This document shows positions 7,794 to 16,917 of a DNA stretch of 49,922 bases, piece after piece (the stretch's first letter is position 1; the number at the start of each line of letters is the position of its first letter). Origin of the DNA: Desulfarculus sp. (lineage in GTDB: Bacteria > Desulfobacterota > Desulfarculia > Desulfarculales > Desulfarculaceae); assembly GCA_003605055.1 (NCBI GenBank), contig QZKP01000008.1:1-49922 (forward strand). The letters run 5' to 3'. Both the position numbers and the translations under genes were made by a program. Below the pieces are notes generated by a model, which was not told where the DNA came from, did no database searches, and saw only the letters and a list, made by a program, of their open reading frames with translations.

Positions 7794-8438
7794 CTACCAA
7801 CCCTCCAGCGGGCAACCCGGGCAGAGGGGGTTGCTGCGCTTGCAGCGCTGTTTGCCCAGTTGCACCAACAGGCCATGGAACTCGTTGAACAGCGGCGCTT
7901 CCGGGGGCAGGTGGTCCATGAACACCTCCTGCAGCTCGAAGTAGCCCATGTCCTCATCGGCCAGGCCGTGGCGGCCCAGGATGCGGAAGGTGTAGGCGTC
8001 CACCACGAAGATGGGCTGGCCGGCGGCGTACAGGGCGATGGAGTCGGCGGTCTCCGGGCCGATGCCCTTGGTGGCCAGCAGGCTCTGGCGCAGCTCACTC
8101 AGCGGCCGGCTGAAGAAATAGTCCAGGTCCCCCCCGTAGCGTTGTTTGATCATGGCGAGCAGGTTGGCCAGGCGGCCGGCCTTGAGGTTGTAGTAACCCG
8201 AGGGGCGGATGAGTTGGGCCAGACGCTCGCGGGGCAGTTCGGCCAGGGCCTCCAGGGACAGGAGCCCGGCCTGCTTGAGGTTGTTGATGGCCTTGACCAC
8301 GTTGCCCCAGTTGGTGTTCTGGGTCAGCACCGCGCCCACCATGATCTCCAGGGGCGTTTCGCCGGGCCACCAATGCTGGGGGCCGTAGGCGGCCAGCAGG
8401 CGGTCGTAAAGCTCTTGCAGGCGCTGGGCCGTGGACAT
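7794..8438 (-). CDS. Endonuclease III-like (HhH-GPD) DNA glycosylase
   Basis: This 214-residue protein has the helix-hairpin-helix GPD fold of base-excision repair glycosylases. AVLTQNTNW (36-44) is the typical early helix. The hairpin LLATKGIGPETADS (120-133) is followed by the catalytic Asp in VVDAYTF (D147). The position that holds the lyase lysine in E. coli Nth (GVGRKTA) is Glu here (GIGPETA), so it is probably a monofunctional glycosylase of the endonuclease III-related or MagIII-like type. Three cluster-type cysteines (C199, C206, C209) are present but the protein stops five residues after C209, so no fourth cysteine exists. Its stop lies 10 bases from the end of the RamA-like gene, convergent with it. 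The substrate base is unknown. Confidence 0.82.
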   Translation of the reverse strand: MSTAQRLQELYDRLLAAYGPQHWWPGETPLEIMVGAVLTQNTNWGNVVKAINNLKQAGLLSLEALAELPRERLAQLIRPSGYYNLKAGRLANLLAMIKQRYGGDLDYFFSRPLSELRQSLLATKGIGPETADSIALYAAGQPIFVVDAYTFRILGRHGLADEDMGYFELQEVFMDHLPPEAPLFNEFHGLLVQLGKQRCKRSNPLCPGCPLEGW

Positions 8439-8836
8439 ATGGGTGTCTTCTCCGCGCGGTGGTGCAGCATTCTAAGTTAACACGCGGCGGCCGTCTTGGG
8501 CAGGGGCCGAAGGCAACTAAGAAAAGGGAGCCGGCAGAGTGCAGAGAATAAGGGCGGCCTGCCCATGCCAGTGGTGCGGCACCGGTCGCCGGCCCGGATC
8601 CGGGTGGCGCAACTGGACTGGCCCCAGGTCCCTTACCATCCTCTGGCGCGGCTGGCATTCAAATATGCCCCTTCTCTTTGGGCAACAGGGCTCTGCACCT
8701 TCGGCCATTTTTTCTTTAACTTCTCTTGCTTTTTGCCCCCGGCTTGACAGCCCCGGGGGCCGGCGTATAGATTTTGCATGCCGCCTGGTCTTGGCGGCCT
8801 AATTTTTGGCCTCGGTGGCAAGGGAGAACGCGGCGC
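8439..8836. other. 398-base intergenic region with divergent promoters
   Basis: The region between the glycosylase gene and EF-G contains a strong promoter for EF-G (8744-8771) at its right end, and presumably the glycosylase promoter at its left. Short frames exist on both strands (8496-8747 plus; 8517-8708 minus), but their composition is arbitrary and no family is evident. Around 8570-8660 there are several GC-rich inverted segments with no recognisable riboswitch or RNA gene. A T-rich tract lies at 8707-8734. Confidence 0.6.
8744..8771 (+). promoter_or_regulatory. Sigma-70 promoter for fusA
   Basis: A perfect -35 box TTGACA (8744-8749) and a TATAGA -10 box (8766-8771) are spaced 16 bases apart, leaving a leader of about 60 bases to the ATG at 8837. 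The flanking GGCTTGACAGCC is identical to that at the promoter at 26187. Confidence 0.75.
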
Positions 8837-10891
8837 ATGGCCGGCGAAGCACGCCTAAAAAAAACCCGCAACTTCGGGGTGGTGGCGCACATTGACGCCG
8901 GCAAAACCACCTTCACCGAGCGCGTGCTGTTCTACACCGGCCGCACCCATAAGATCGGCGAGGTGCACGACGGCACCGCGGTGATGGACTGGATGGCCGA
9001 GGAGCAGGAGCGGGGCATCACCATCACCAGCGCGGCCACCACCTGCCAGTGGCACGGCCACACCCTGAACATCATAGACACTCCCGGCCACGTGGACTTC
9101 ACCATCGAGGTGGAGCGCTCCCTGCGGGTTCTGGACGGGGTGGTGGTGGTGTTCTGCGCGGTGGGCGGGGTGGAGCCCCAGTCCGAGACCGTCTGGCACC
9201 AGGCCGACCGCTACAGGGTGCCCAAGATCGCCTTCATCAACAAGATGGACCGGGTGGGCGCGGATTTCGCCGCCGTGCTGGAGCAGATGCAGGTCAGGCT
9301 GGGCGCCCGGCCGGTGCCCATCACCATCCCTTGGGGGGCTGAGGACGCCTTCGTGGGGGTGATAGACCTGATCAGCATGCAGGCCCTGGTCTGGGACGAG
9401 GCCGAGCAGGGCGCCGCCTACCAGCGCCTGGCCATCCCCGAGGCGATGGCCAGCCAGGCGGCTCAGGCCCGCGAGGCCCTGTTGGAGGCGGTGGCCGAGA
9501 ACGACGACCAGATCATGGAGCTATATCTGGAGGCCCAGGAGATACCGCCCGCGGAGCTCAGGGCCGCCATCCGCCGGGCCTGCCTCAGGCTGCAGATCGT
9601 GCCGGTGTTCGCTGGCAGCGCCTTGCGCAACAAGGGCGTGCAGCCGGTGCTGGACGCGGTGGTGGATTTCCTGCCTTCGCCCCTGGATGTGCCGCCGGTG
9701 GAGGGGGTGAACCCCCAGAGCGGTCAGAATGAGACCCGGCGGACCGACGACGCCGCTCCGCTCAGCGCCTTGGCTTTCAAGGTTCAGATGGACCAGGGCC
9801 GCAAGCTGGTTTATCTGCGGGTTTACTCGGGCACCCTCAAGGTCGGGGCCGAGGTGTACAACGTCACCAAGGGCCTGGGCGAGAAGGTGGCCCGCATCCT
9901 GCGCATGCACGCCAACAAGCGCGAGCGCCTGGAGGAGGCCAAGGCCGGCGAGATCGTGGGCGTCATGGGCCTGAAGAACACCAGCACCGGCGACACCCTG
10001 GCCCCCCCGGACCGGCCCATCGTGCTGGAGCCCATCGACACCTACGAGCCGGTGATCAGCGTGGCCGTGGAGCCCAAGACCGTGGGCGACCAGGACAAGC
10101 TGGTCGCGGCCCTGGGCAAGCTGGCCGACGAGGACCCCACCTTCCGGGTGCGCGAGGACGAGGACACCGGCCAGACCATCATCTCGGGCATGGGCGAGCT
10201 GCACCTGGAGGTGCTGGTGCACCGTCTGCAGCGCGAGTTCAACCTGATGGTCAATGTGGGCCGGCCCCAGGTGGTTTACCGCGAGACCATCACCGCCCCG
10301 GTGGAGGTCAGCCAGACCTACGACCGCGATCTGGGCGGGGTGCGCCAGGTAGGCGGGGTCACCCTGGCCCTGCGGCCCAACCCGCGCGGCGGGGGCAACA
10401 GCTTCCAAATCGACGCCCCGCCGGAGCAGGTGCCCCCGGAGTACCGGCCCGTGTTGCAGCAGGCGGCGGAAGAGGGGCTGGCCGCGGGCGTGCTGCGCGG
10501 CTACCCGGTGGTGGACACCGGCGCGGTGATCACCGGCGGCCAGATGCAGGCCGGGCTGTCCACCGAACTGGGCTTCCGCCTGGCCTGCTCCCTGGCCCTG
10601 AAAAAGGCCTTGGAGCAGGGCGGTCCCATCCTCCTGGAGCCCATCATGAAGGTGGAGGTGATCGTAGGCGAGGAGTTCATGGGCGAGGTGATCGGCGACC
10701 TCAACGCCCGCGGCGGCTCGGTGGAGTCAGTGGAGCCCAAGGGCGGCGGCAATGTGGTGCGGGCCCTGGTGCCGCTCAAGGCCATGTTCGGCTACTCCAC
10801 CGCCCTGCGCTCGGCCACCCAGGGACGGGCCATCTTCACCATGCAGTTCTCCCACTACGACTGCCTGGAGGACAAGAAGCGCCAGGGTTAG
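8837..10891 (+). CDS. fusA: Elongation factor G
   Basis: This 684-residue translational GTPase catalyses ribosomal translocation and, with ribosome recycling factor, ribosome recycling. The G domain shows AHIDAGKTT (17-25), DTPGHVDF (about 81) and NKMD (about 135). Domains II to V follow, with [10 protein letters not shown] and the C-terminal [23 protein letters not shown] typical of domains III and V. The ATG at 8837 is used because AGGGAG precedes it; an in-frame TTG at 8774 overlaps the -10 region and cannot be the start. It has its own promoter and stands outside any str (rpsL-rpsG-fusA-tuf) operon, so it may be a second EF-G. The sequence alone does not separate fusA from a paralogue. 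Confidence 0.9.
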   Translation: MAGEARLKKTRNFGVVAHIDAGKTTFTERVLFYTGRTHKIGEVHDGTAVMDWMAEEQERGITITSAATTCQWHGHTLNIIDTPGHVDFTIEVERSLRVLDGVVVVFCAVGGVEPQSETVWHQADRYRVPKIAFINKMDRVGADFAAVLEQMQVRLGARPVPITIPWGAEDAFVGVIDLISMQALVWDEAEQGAAYQRLAIPEAMASQAAQAREALLEAVAENDDQIMELYLEAQEIPPAELRAAIRRACLRLQIVPVFAGSALRNKGVQPVLDAVVDFLPSPLDVPPVEGVNPQSGQNETRRTDDAAPLSALAFKVQMDQGRKLVYLRVYSGTLKVGAEVYNVTKGLGEKVARILRMHANKRERLEEAKAGEIVGVMGLKNTSTGDTLAPPDRPIVLEPIDTYEPVISVAVEPKTVGDQDKLVAALGKLADEDPTFRVREDEDTGQTIISGMGELHLEVLVHRLQREFNLMVNVGRPQVVYRETITAPVEVSQTYDRDLGGVRQVGGVTLALRPNPRGGGNSFQIDAPPEQVPPEYRPVLQQAAEEGLAAGVLRGYPVVDTGAVITGGQMQAGLSTELGFRLACSLALKKALEQGGPILLEPIMKVEVIVGEEFMGEVIGDLNARGGSVESVEPKGGGNVVRALVPLKAMFGYSTALRSATQGRAIFTMQFSHYDCLEDKKRQG

Positions 10892-11340
10892 CTCTGGGCC
10901 CAGTCCTTGACCTTCTGGCGCAGCTTGGCCTCGAACTTCTGCTCAATATCCGCCCAGTCCGCGGGGTCGCCGGCCTCGGCCCAGGCCGCCAGGTCCCGCT
11001 TGAGCTTGGCCTCCACCTGCCGGCCCACTTCTTCCCACTCGCGGTCGCGCCGCCTTTTGCAGGAGGCCCGCCAGGAGCCGCCCCCGCCGCCCCCCAGCCA
11101 ACAGGCCATGCCGATGATGAAGCCCAGATCATAAGGCCAGCCCGTGTTGTGCGCGGCGTAGATCTTCACGGAGCTGAACAGGGAGATCACGAAGGTGATC
11201 CAGGTGATGAAGCCGTGCCACAGCCCGGCCCAGAATCCGGCCGGATGCTGGGCGTCAAAGGGCCCCTGGGGCCCGGCGGCGCAGCCGGCGGCCAGGGCCA
11301 GCAGACCCAGGGCGCCCGCCGTTAGCCAAATTTTTTTCAT
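10888..11340 (-). CDS. Predicted lipoprotein with a membrane segment, unknown function
   Basis: This 150-residue protein starts with a lipoprotein signal ending in LALAAGC (Cys at about 19), so it should be lipid-anchored after Lsp cleavage. A hydrophobic segment (about 42-60, [15 protein letters not shown]) and the conserved-looking [11 protein letters not shown] (about 68-78) follow, then a Gly run. The C-terminal half is a charged helix rich in Lys, Glu and Arg. I have seen this GFW-GLWHG-ITFI-SLF plus YD-GF-G layout in short uncharacterised bacterial membrane proteins, but no function is known. AGGAG precedes ATG at 11340. It converges on fusA, with 4 bases overlapping at the stop codons. 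Confidence 0.68.
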   Translation of the reverse strand: MKKIWLTAGALGLLALAAGCAAGPQGPFDAQHPAGFWAGLWHGFITWITFVISLFSSVKIYAAHNTGWPYDLGFIIGMACWLGGGGGGSWRASCKRRRDREWEEVGRQVEAKLKRDLAAWAEAGDPADWADIEQKFEAKLRQKVKDWAQS

Positions 11341-11476
11341 CGCCGTCTCCTGCCAAGGTTAATCGTGATCGCGCCGGCGCGGTCAGGCGCAGGCCGCGTC
11401 CCCGTCCGGTAGGTTGAGGGTTGGCAGGGCCTATACACCTCCGGGGGCGCCCCCCTGTACTGGCTGACGCGGAGGC

Positions 11477-12994
11477 TTAGGGCCGGCTCGGGGCCAGCGG
11501 CCCGGTTTCCAAGATGAAGCCTGAACGGGGTTGGTTCCAACGCGAGCCTCGCGGCTGCTCCCTCTCGTCCTCGCGGCCCTCGCGCGGCCGGCGCATTTTC
11601 TTGTGCTCGCGGTCCTCCACCTCGGCCAGGGCCTTTTGGGCCTTTTCCTGCAGGCTGGGTCTGCCGCCCAGCATGGACACCGCGCGGCTGAGGTGGTAGC
11701 GGGCCGAGCTGAGCCGGCCGCGCTGCTTGAAGGACAGCCCCAGGTAAAGCGAGGCCTCCCCCACCTGACCCAGACGGCCCAAGGTCACGCCCAACTCGTA
11801 CAGGCTCTGGGCGTTGTTGGGCTCCTTGTCCAGCAGGCGGCGGAAGATGTCCTCGGCCTGGCCAAGGTCGCCCTGCTTCTGATAGGCCTGACCCAGGGCC
11901 AGCATGGTGCCCTGGTCCTCGGGGCGCAGGGTGATGGCTTGGCGCAGAAGCTTTTGCGCCTCGGTGTACTGGCCCATGTCCAGTCGGCAGACGCCCTCAT
12001 CGCGCAGCAGGTAAGGGTCCTGGGGCCAGAACCGGGTGAGGCGCTGGAAGAACTTCAGGGCGGTCTGGTTCTCGTGCCGGCGCATGTACCACAGGGCCAG
12101 GCCGTACAGGGGGTAGGGGTCTTGCGGGTTTTCCCGGGCCCGGCGGTAGAGAGCGGTTTTGGCCTCCTCCTCGGGATCGTACAGGGCGATGAGCCGGGTC
12201 TGAACGCGCATGAACTCGTGGTTGTCAAAGGTGCCCTTTTTGGCGCCGTAGGTGCGCACCATGTTGGCCACCGCCTCCATGCGCTGCGGGCCGGTGGGGT
12301 GGGTGCGCAGGTAGATCGGCACATCGCCGCCCAGGGTGTTCTCCAGGCGCCAGATGCGCTGGAAGCTCTTTTCCAGCTCGCCGGCCGGATAGCCGGCGGC
12401 GGTCATCACCTTGAAGGCCGTCCAGTCGGCCTCGGTCTCGTCTTCCCGGCTGAAGGCCAACTGCTGCTGGATGCCGCCGGCCATGGAGCCCATGGTCACG
12501 GCCTGGCCCAGTTGGGGGGCGCCCACCACCGCGCCTAGCAGCATGCCGGCCAGCATGCCGGCCAGGGTGGCGGCGGTCACCGGCGCGGATTTTTCGATGC
12601 GGCGCGCCAGGTGCCGGCGCCAGATGTGGCCCATTTCGTGGGCCATCACCCCGGCCAGTTCGCCCTCGCTCTCCAGGCTGGTCATCATGCCCCGGAACAT
12701 GAAGATGTAGCCGCCGGGGATGGCAAAGGCGTTCATCTCCCCCACGTTGGCCACGTAGAACATAAAGGGGAAGGGCTTGTCCGGAACGTAGGCCTCCAGC
12801 TTCTTGCCTAGCCCGCGCACGTAGCCCACGATGTCCGGGTCCTCCACCAGGGGTATGGAGGCCAGGATCTCGTTCAGGGCCTGACGGCCCATCTTGCGTT
12901 CCTCCTCCAGGGTGATCAAGGCGGCCGTAGTGCGCGGCCACAGACCCAGGAGCAGGCAGAGAGCCAGGAGCAGACAGGTCAGGCGTTTAAGCAT
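11477..12994 (-). CDS. M48-family zinc metalloprotease with TPR repeats (BepA-like)
   Basis: This 505-residue protein has a signal peptide (hydrophobic 7-20), a peptidase M48 domain and TPR repeats. The zinc motif HEMGH covers residues 119-123, and the downstream ETEAD (about 186-190) supplies the third ligand. TPR-type helices run from about 285 to 450, with the typical spacing of DPYLLRDEGVCRLDMGQY and NAQSLYELGVTLGRLGQ. The layout matches periplasmic BepA/YfgC-type proteases and chaperones that act on outer-membrane protein assembly. The last 45 residues are unusually charged, with many Arg, Glu and Pro. ATG at 12994 begins one base after the gpmI stop, so it is translated as the last gene of the Obg cluster transcript. 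Confidence 0.88.
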   Translation of the reverse strand: MLKRLTCLLLALCLLLGLWPRTTAALITLEEERKMGRQALNEILASIPLVEDPDIVGYVRGLGKKLEAYVPDKPFPFMFYVANVGEMNAFAIPGGYIFMFRGMMTSLESEGELAGVMAHEMGHIWRRHLARRIEKSAPVTAATLAGMLAGMLLGAVVGAPQLGQAVTMGSMAGGIQQQLAFSREDETEADWTAFKVMTAAGYPAGELEKSFQRIWRLENTLGGDVPIYLRTHPTGPQRMEAVANMVRTYGAKKGTFDNHEFMRVQTRLIALYDPEEEAKTALYRRARENPQDPYPLYGLALWYMRRHENQTALKFFQRLTRFWPQDPYLLRDEGVCRLDMGQYTEAQKLLRQAITLRPEDQGTMLALGQAYQKQGDLGQAEDIFRRLLDKEPNNAQSLYELGVTLGRLGQVGEASLYLGLSFKQRGRLSSARYHLSRAVSMLGGRPSLQEKAQKALAEVEDREHKKMRRPREGREDEREQPRGSRWNQPRSGFILETGPLAPSRP

Positions 12995-12995
12995 G

Positions 12996-14558
12996 TCATC
13001 TCCCCCCGCGCTCGATGAGGCTGCGGCCGGTCATGGCCGCGGGCTGGGGCAGATCCATGAGTTCCAGCACGGTGGGCGCCACGTCGCACAGGGCGCCGCC
13101 GGAGCGCAGGACCGCCTGCCGGCGCGCCGGGTCCACCAGGATCAGCGGCACCGGGTTGGTTACGGTGTGGGCGGTGTAAGGCCCGCCGGTGGCGGGATCA
13201 ATCATCTGCTCGGCGTTGCCGTGGTCGGCGGTCACCAGGGCCCGGCCGCCGGCGGCCAGCACCGTCGGAATCACCCGGGCCAGGCAGGCGTCCAACACCT
13301 CCATGGCCTGGCGGGCGGCCTCGAACACGCCGGTGTGGCCCACCATGTCGCCGTTGGCATAATTCATCACCACTAAATCGTACACGTCGGCCTGCAGGCG
13401 CGCGAGCACTTCGTCGGTCACCTCCACGGCGCTCATGGCCGGCTTCTGGTCGTAAGTGTCCACGTCCTGGGGGGAGGGGATCAGCACCCGGTCCTCGCCG
13501 GGCACCGGGTGCTCCACGCCGCCGTTGAAGAAGAAGGTGACGTGGGCGTACTTCTCGGTCTCGGCGATGTGCAACTGCCGCTTGCCCGCCCGGCTGACCA
13601 CCTCGGCCAGGGTGTCGGTTATGCTCTGGGGCGGGAAGGCCACCGGCGCCTGTAGGTGCTCGTCATATTGGGTCAGGCACAGGTAATAGGACAGACGGGG
13701 CCGGTCGCTGACGTCGAAGCCCTGGAAGTCGGGCGAGTTCAGGGCCCAGGTCATCTCCCGGGCCCGGTCGGCCCGGAAATTGAAAAAGATCACTGCATCC
13801 CCGTCCTTGATCAGCCCCACCGGCCGGTTAAACTCGTCCACCCGCACCAGGGGCTCCACGAACTCGTCGTACACCCCGCGGGTGTAGGACTCCTCCACCG
13901 CGGTGACCAAATCGCCCACCTTGGCTCCCTGGCCGCGCACCAGGGCCGCATAGCCCCGCTCCACCCGCTCCCAGCGCCGGTCGCGGTCCATGGACCAGTA
14001 GCGCCCGGCCGCCGAGGCGATCAGGGCCTGGGGATAGGCGTTGAGGAAGTCCTGCAGCTTTTGCAGGTAGCCGGCCCCGGACTCCGGCGGAGTGTCGCGG
14101 CCGTCCAGGAAGGCGTGGATGAATATCCGCTCCACGCCGGCGGCGGCCGCGGCGGCGATGAGGGCCTCCAGGTGGGTCTGCAGGGAGTGCACCCCGCCGT
14201 CGCTGACCAGGCCCAGCAGGTGCAGGGCCCCGCCGCCCTGGCGGGCGGCCTGGAAGGCCTTTTGTATCTCCGGGTTGTCGCCCAGGGAGCCGTCGGCCAC
14301 GGTTCGGTTGATGCGGGCGATGTCCTGGTACACCACCCGGCCGGCGCCCAGGTTCAGGTGGCCCACCTCGGAGTTGCCCATCTGACCGGCGGGCAGGCCC
14401 ACCGCCTCGCCGCTGCATTGGAGTTGGGTGTGGGGGTAGCCAGCGAACAGGGAGTGAAGGAAGGGCGTATGGGCCCGGGTGACTGCGTTGCCGGGGTAAT
14501 CCCGATTGATGCCCCAGCCGTCCAGAATAATCAGCACCACAGGCTGGTGCTCGGCCAT
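12996..14558 (-). CDS. gpmI: 2,3-bisphosphoglycerate-independent phosphoglycerate mutase
   Basis: This 520-residue enzyme interconverts 3- and 2-phosphoglycerate in glycolysis and gluconeogenesis, using two Mn2+ ions and a phosphoserine intermediate. Diagnostic motifs are LDGWG (12-16, metal-binding D13), the catalytic serine in MGNSEVGH (S63), FLDGRDTPP near residue 155 and TADHGNAEQM near residue 450. The length fits the family (about 510). Its ATG lies 9 bases downstream of the rsfS stop, with AAGGAGCG as ribosome site. Coupling to the obg-rsfS cluster suggests growth-linked expression. Confidence 0.95.
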   Translation of the reverse strand: MAEHQPVVLIILDGWGINRDYPGNAVTRAHTPFLHSLFAGYPHTQLQCSGEAVGLPAGQMGNSEVGHLNLGAGRVVYQDIARINRTVADGSLGDNPEIQKAFQAARQGGGALHLLGLVSDGGVHSLQTHLEALIAAAAAAGVERIFIHAFLDGRDTPPESGAGYLQKLQDFLNAYPQALIASAAGRYWSMDRDRRWERVERGYAALVRGQGAKVGDLVTAVEESYTRGVYDEFVEPLVRVDEFNRPVGLIKDGDAVIFFNFRADRAREMTWALNSPDFQGFDVSDRPRLSYYLCLTQYDEHLQAPVAFPPQSITDTLAEVVSRAGKRQLHIAETEKYAHVTFFFNGGVEHPVPGEDRVLIPSPQDVDTYDQKPAMSAVEVTDEVLARLQADVYDLVVMNYANGDMVGHTGVFEAARQAMEVLDACLARVIPTVLAAGGRALVTADHGNAEQMIDPATGGPYTAHTVTNPVPLILVDPARRQAVLRSGGALCDVAPTVLELMDLPQPAAMTGRSLIERGGR

Positions 14559-14567
14559 GTTCGCTCC

Positions 14568-15005
14568 TTAAGACTTGGGCTGCGGCCTGGGGGCAGGGGG
14601 TAGCAGCTCCTCCAGCACCTGAGGGTCCAGATCCAGCCGGAGAGCGTCGCCCCACAAGGAGTCCAGGTCGTAGAAGCCCCGCACCGGCTCGTAAAACACG
14701 TGCACCACCACCTCGCCGTAATCCAGCAGTATCCAGCGGCCCTCGGCCATGCCTTCGCGGCCGGCGGGCCGGCGGCCGGCCTTCTTGAGCACCCGCTCCA
14801 CGTTCTCGGCGATGGCCAGGGTCTGGCGGGTGGAGCGGCCGCTGGCCAGGAGAAAGTAGTCGGCGTAGCCGGTCAACTCGGCCACCTCGAGCAGGGTCAG
14901 GTCAGACGCCTTCTTGCTGTGAGCCGCCGCCGCGCACAACAGGGCCAACTCTTGGGCGTCCCGGGGCCGCGGCGGCCGGCTGCGGGCTCTAGGCTGTGAA
15001 CTCAC
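14568..15005 (-). CDS. rsfS: Ribosomal silencing factor RsfS
   Basis: This 145-residue protein of the RsfS/DUF143/Iojap family binds ribosomal protein L14 and blocks joining of the ribosomal subunits in starvation. Recognisable segments are KKASDLTLLEVAELTGYADYF, ASGRSTRQTLAIAENVE and WILLDYGEVVVHVF, all at expected spacing, and YDLDSLWGDA near the end. A basic Arg/Pro-rich 15-residue N-terminus precedes the fold. Its ATG at 15005 overlaps the nadD stop by 4 bases (ATGA), the usual nadD-rsfS arrangement. Confidence 0.93.
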   Translation of the reverse strand: MSSQPRARSRPPRPRDAQELALLCAAAAHSKKASDLTLLEVAELTGYADYFLLASGRSTRQTLAIAENVERVLKKAGRRPAGREGMAEGRWILLDYGEVVVHVFYEPVRGFYDLDSLWGDALRLDLDPQVLEELLPPAPRPQPKS

Positions 15006-15661
15006 CGGTCCTGGCCCGAGTCTGTGTATAGTTTCATGCTTTTAATATATGCCTCCACGGCCGGGGGCACAAGAAAGGCGATGGAGCGGCCGGCGGCCAC
15101 CCGGCGCTTGATGTCCGTGCTGGAGATGTCCAGCAGGGTGGTGGCCACCTGGCGGGCGCCGCACCCGCCAGGCAGGCGCACCCAGCCGTCCTCGGCGGGC
15201 TGGAAGGCGGGGTCCACCTCGGCGCGCAGATACTCCTGCAGGTTGCGGGCCGGGTTGTAGGGCCGGTCCATGACCACCATGTTGGCCAGGTCAAAGATGC
15301 GCCGGGGCTGGTACCAGGTGTGCAGCCAGAAAAATGCGTCCACTCCGATGAAGAAGTACAGCTCCCGGGCGGGGTCCTGTTCTTTGAGCGCGGCCAAGGT
15401 GTCCGCGGTGCGGCTGAAGCCGCCGCGGGTGATCTCCAGATCGCTGGCCAGGAAGCCGGGGCGCTGGGCCACGGCCAAGCGCACCATCTCCAGGCGGTGG
15501 GCGGCCGAGGCTTTGACCTTCTTGCTGTGCGGCGGCACCGCGCAGGGCATGAACCATATCTCGTTAAGTTCCAGTGCCTCGCTTGCCTCTTCCACGCAGC
15601 GCAGGTGCGCCAGGTGGATGGGGTCGAAGGTGCCCCCGCAAATACCCAGCCGCGTCGCCAC
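15002..15661 (-). CDS. nadD: Nicotinate-nucleotide adenylyltransferase
   Basis: This 219-residue enzyme adenylates nicotinate mononucleotide to deamido-NAD. The nucleotidyltransferase signature GGTFDPIHLAHL is at about residues 8-19. PHSKK, the FFIGVDAFFWLHTW region and ISSTDIKRRVAAGRS (the ISST-x-[IL]-R type ATP-binding motif) follow in order. The frame is open far upstream, but the homologous region begins at the GTG at 15661. That codon overlaps the proA stop by one base (TAGTG), a sign of translational coupling. The upstream part of the frame only covers proA on another frame. Confidence 0.93.
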   Translation of the reverse strand: MATRLGICGGTFDPIHLAHLRCVEEASEALELNEIWFMPCAVPPHSKKVKASAAHRLEMVRLAVAQRPGFLASDLEITRGGFSRTADTLAALKEQDPARELYFFIGVDAFFWLHTWYQPRRIFDLANMVVMDRPYNPARNLQEYLRAEVDPAFQPAEDGWVRLPGGCGARQVATTLLDISSTDIKRRVAAGRSIAFLVPPAVEAYIKSMKLYTDSGQDR

Positions 15662-16917
15662 TAGGCGCGCACCTGCCCGTCGCCGTAGGCGATGAACTTG
15701 GTGGTGGTCAGCTCGGCCAAACCCATGGGCCCGAAGGCGTGCAGCTTGGAGGTGTTGATGCCGATCTCCGCGCCCAGGCCCAGTTCGCCGCCGTCGTTGA
15801 AGCGGGTGGAGGCGTTGACCAGCACCAGGGAGGAATCCACCCCGTCTATGAAGCGCCGGGCGCGGCCGTAATCCCGGGTGACGATGGCCTCGGTGTGGCG
15901 GGAGCCGTAGCGGGCGATGTGGTCCATGGCCTCCTCCAGAGAGTCCACCACCTTCACCGCCAGGATCAGGTCCAGGAACTCGGCCGGCCAGTCCTCCTCC
16001 ACCGCCGCCTTGGCCTGGGGCACCAGGGTCCCGGTGCGGGGGCAGCCCCGCAGCTCCACCCCCCGCCCCATCAGGGCCGCGGCCGCCAGGGGCAAAAAGG
16101 CCCGGGCCTCGGCCGCGTGTACCAAGAGGGTCTCGATGGCGTTGCACACCCCGGGGCGCTGGCACTTGCCGTTGATGGCCAGGTTCACGGCCATCTCATG
16201 ATCCGCGCCCTGGTCCACGTACAGATGGCACACGCCTTTATAGTGCTTGAGCACCGGTATGCGGCTCTCGGCGGCCACGAAGCGGATCAGGCTCTCCCCG
16301 CCGCGGGGGATGATTACGTCCACCAGCTCCTCTTCCTTTAGCAGGGCCAAGGTGGCCGCCCGGTCGGGGGTGGGGATCACCTGGGCCGCGGCCGGGGGCA
16401 GGCCGGCCTGGTTGAGGGCCGCCGTGATGAGCTGGGCCAGGGCCAGGTTGGAGTGGATGGCCTCCTTGCCGCCCTTGAGCACCACAGCGTTGCCGGACTT
16501 AAGGCAGAGCCCGGCCGCGTCCACGGTCACGTTGGGCCGCGACTCGTAGATGAAGCCGATCACGCCCAGGGGGATGCGCTGGCGGCCCACCAACAGGCCG
16601 TTGGGCCGCCGCCACATGGAGGTGACCTCGCCCACCGGATCGGGCAGGGCGGCCACGTCCTTGAGGCCCTGAGCCATGGAGGCGATGACCTTGTCCGAGA
16701 GGGTCAGGCGGTCCATCATGGCCGCGCTCAGCCCGGCTTGGGCCGCGCCGGCCAGGTCCTTGGCGTTGGCCTGCTTGAGGGTGCCGGCTTCTTGCTCCAG
16801 GGCTCCGGCCAGGGCCAGCAAGGCCTGGTTCTTCTGGTCGCTGGGCAGGGTGGCCAGTCCCCGGGCCGCCTCCCGGGCCTGCACGCAGATCTGGTGCACT
16901 AGCTGCTCAACAGACAT
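15661..16917 (-). CDS. proA: Gamma-glutamyl phosphate reductase
   Basis: This 418-residue NADPH-dependent enzyme converts gamma-glutamyl phosphate to glutamate semialdehyde in proline synthesis. Family signatures include [21 protein letters not shown] (about 110-130), LKGGKEA, the catalytic cysteine segment [16 protein letters not shown] (about 250-265) and [19 protein letters not shown] near residue 370. The ATG at 16917 lies inside the last codons of proB, a 19-base overlap, so the two are translationally coupled. Confidence 0.95.
   Translation of the reverse strand: MSVEQLVHQICVQAREAARGLATLPSDQKNQALLALAGALEQEAGTLKQANAKDLAGAAQAGLSAAMMDRLTLSDKVIASMAQGLKDVAALPDPVGEVTSMWRRPNGLLVGRQRIPLGVIGFIYESRPNVTVDAAGLCLKSGNAVVLKGGKEAIHSNLALAQLITAALNQAGLPPAAAQVIPTPDRAATLALLKEEELVDVIIPRGGESLIRFVAAESRIPVLKHYKGVCHLYVDQGADHEMAVNLAINGKCQRPGVCNAIETLLVHAAEARAFLPLAAAALMGRGVELRGCPRTGTLVPQAKAAVEEDWPAEFLDLILAVKVVDSLEEAMDHIARYGSRHTEAIVTRDYGRARRFIDGVDSSLVLVNASTRFNDGGELGLGAEIGINTSKLHAFGPMGLAELTTTKFIAYGDGQVRA

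Noticed and set aside
8496..8747. Plus-strand frame of 83 codons before EF-G
   Set aside because: It runs into the EF-G promoter region, and the composition shows no family features.
15662..16165. 5' extension of the nadD frame
   Set aside because: It shadows proA; the nucleotidyltransferase fold begins at GTG 15661.
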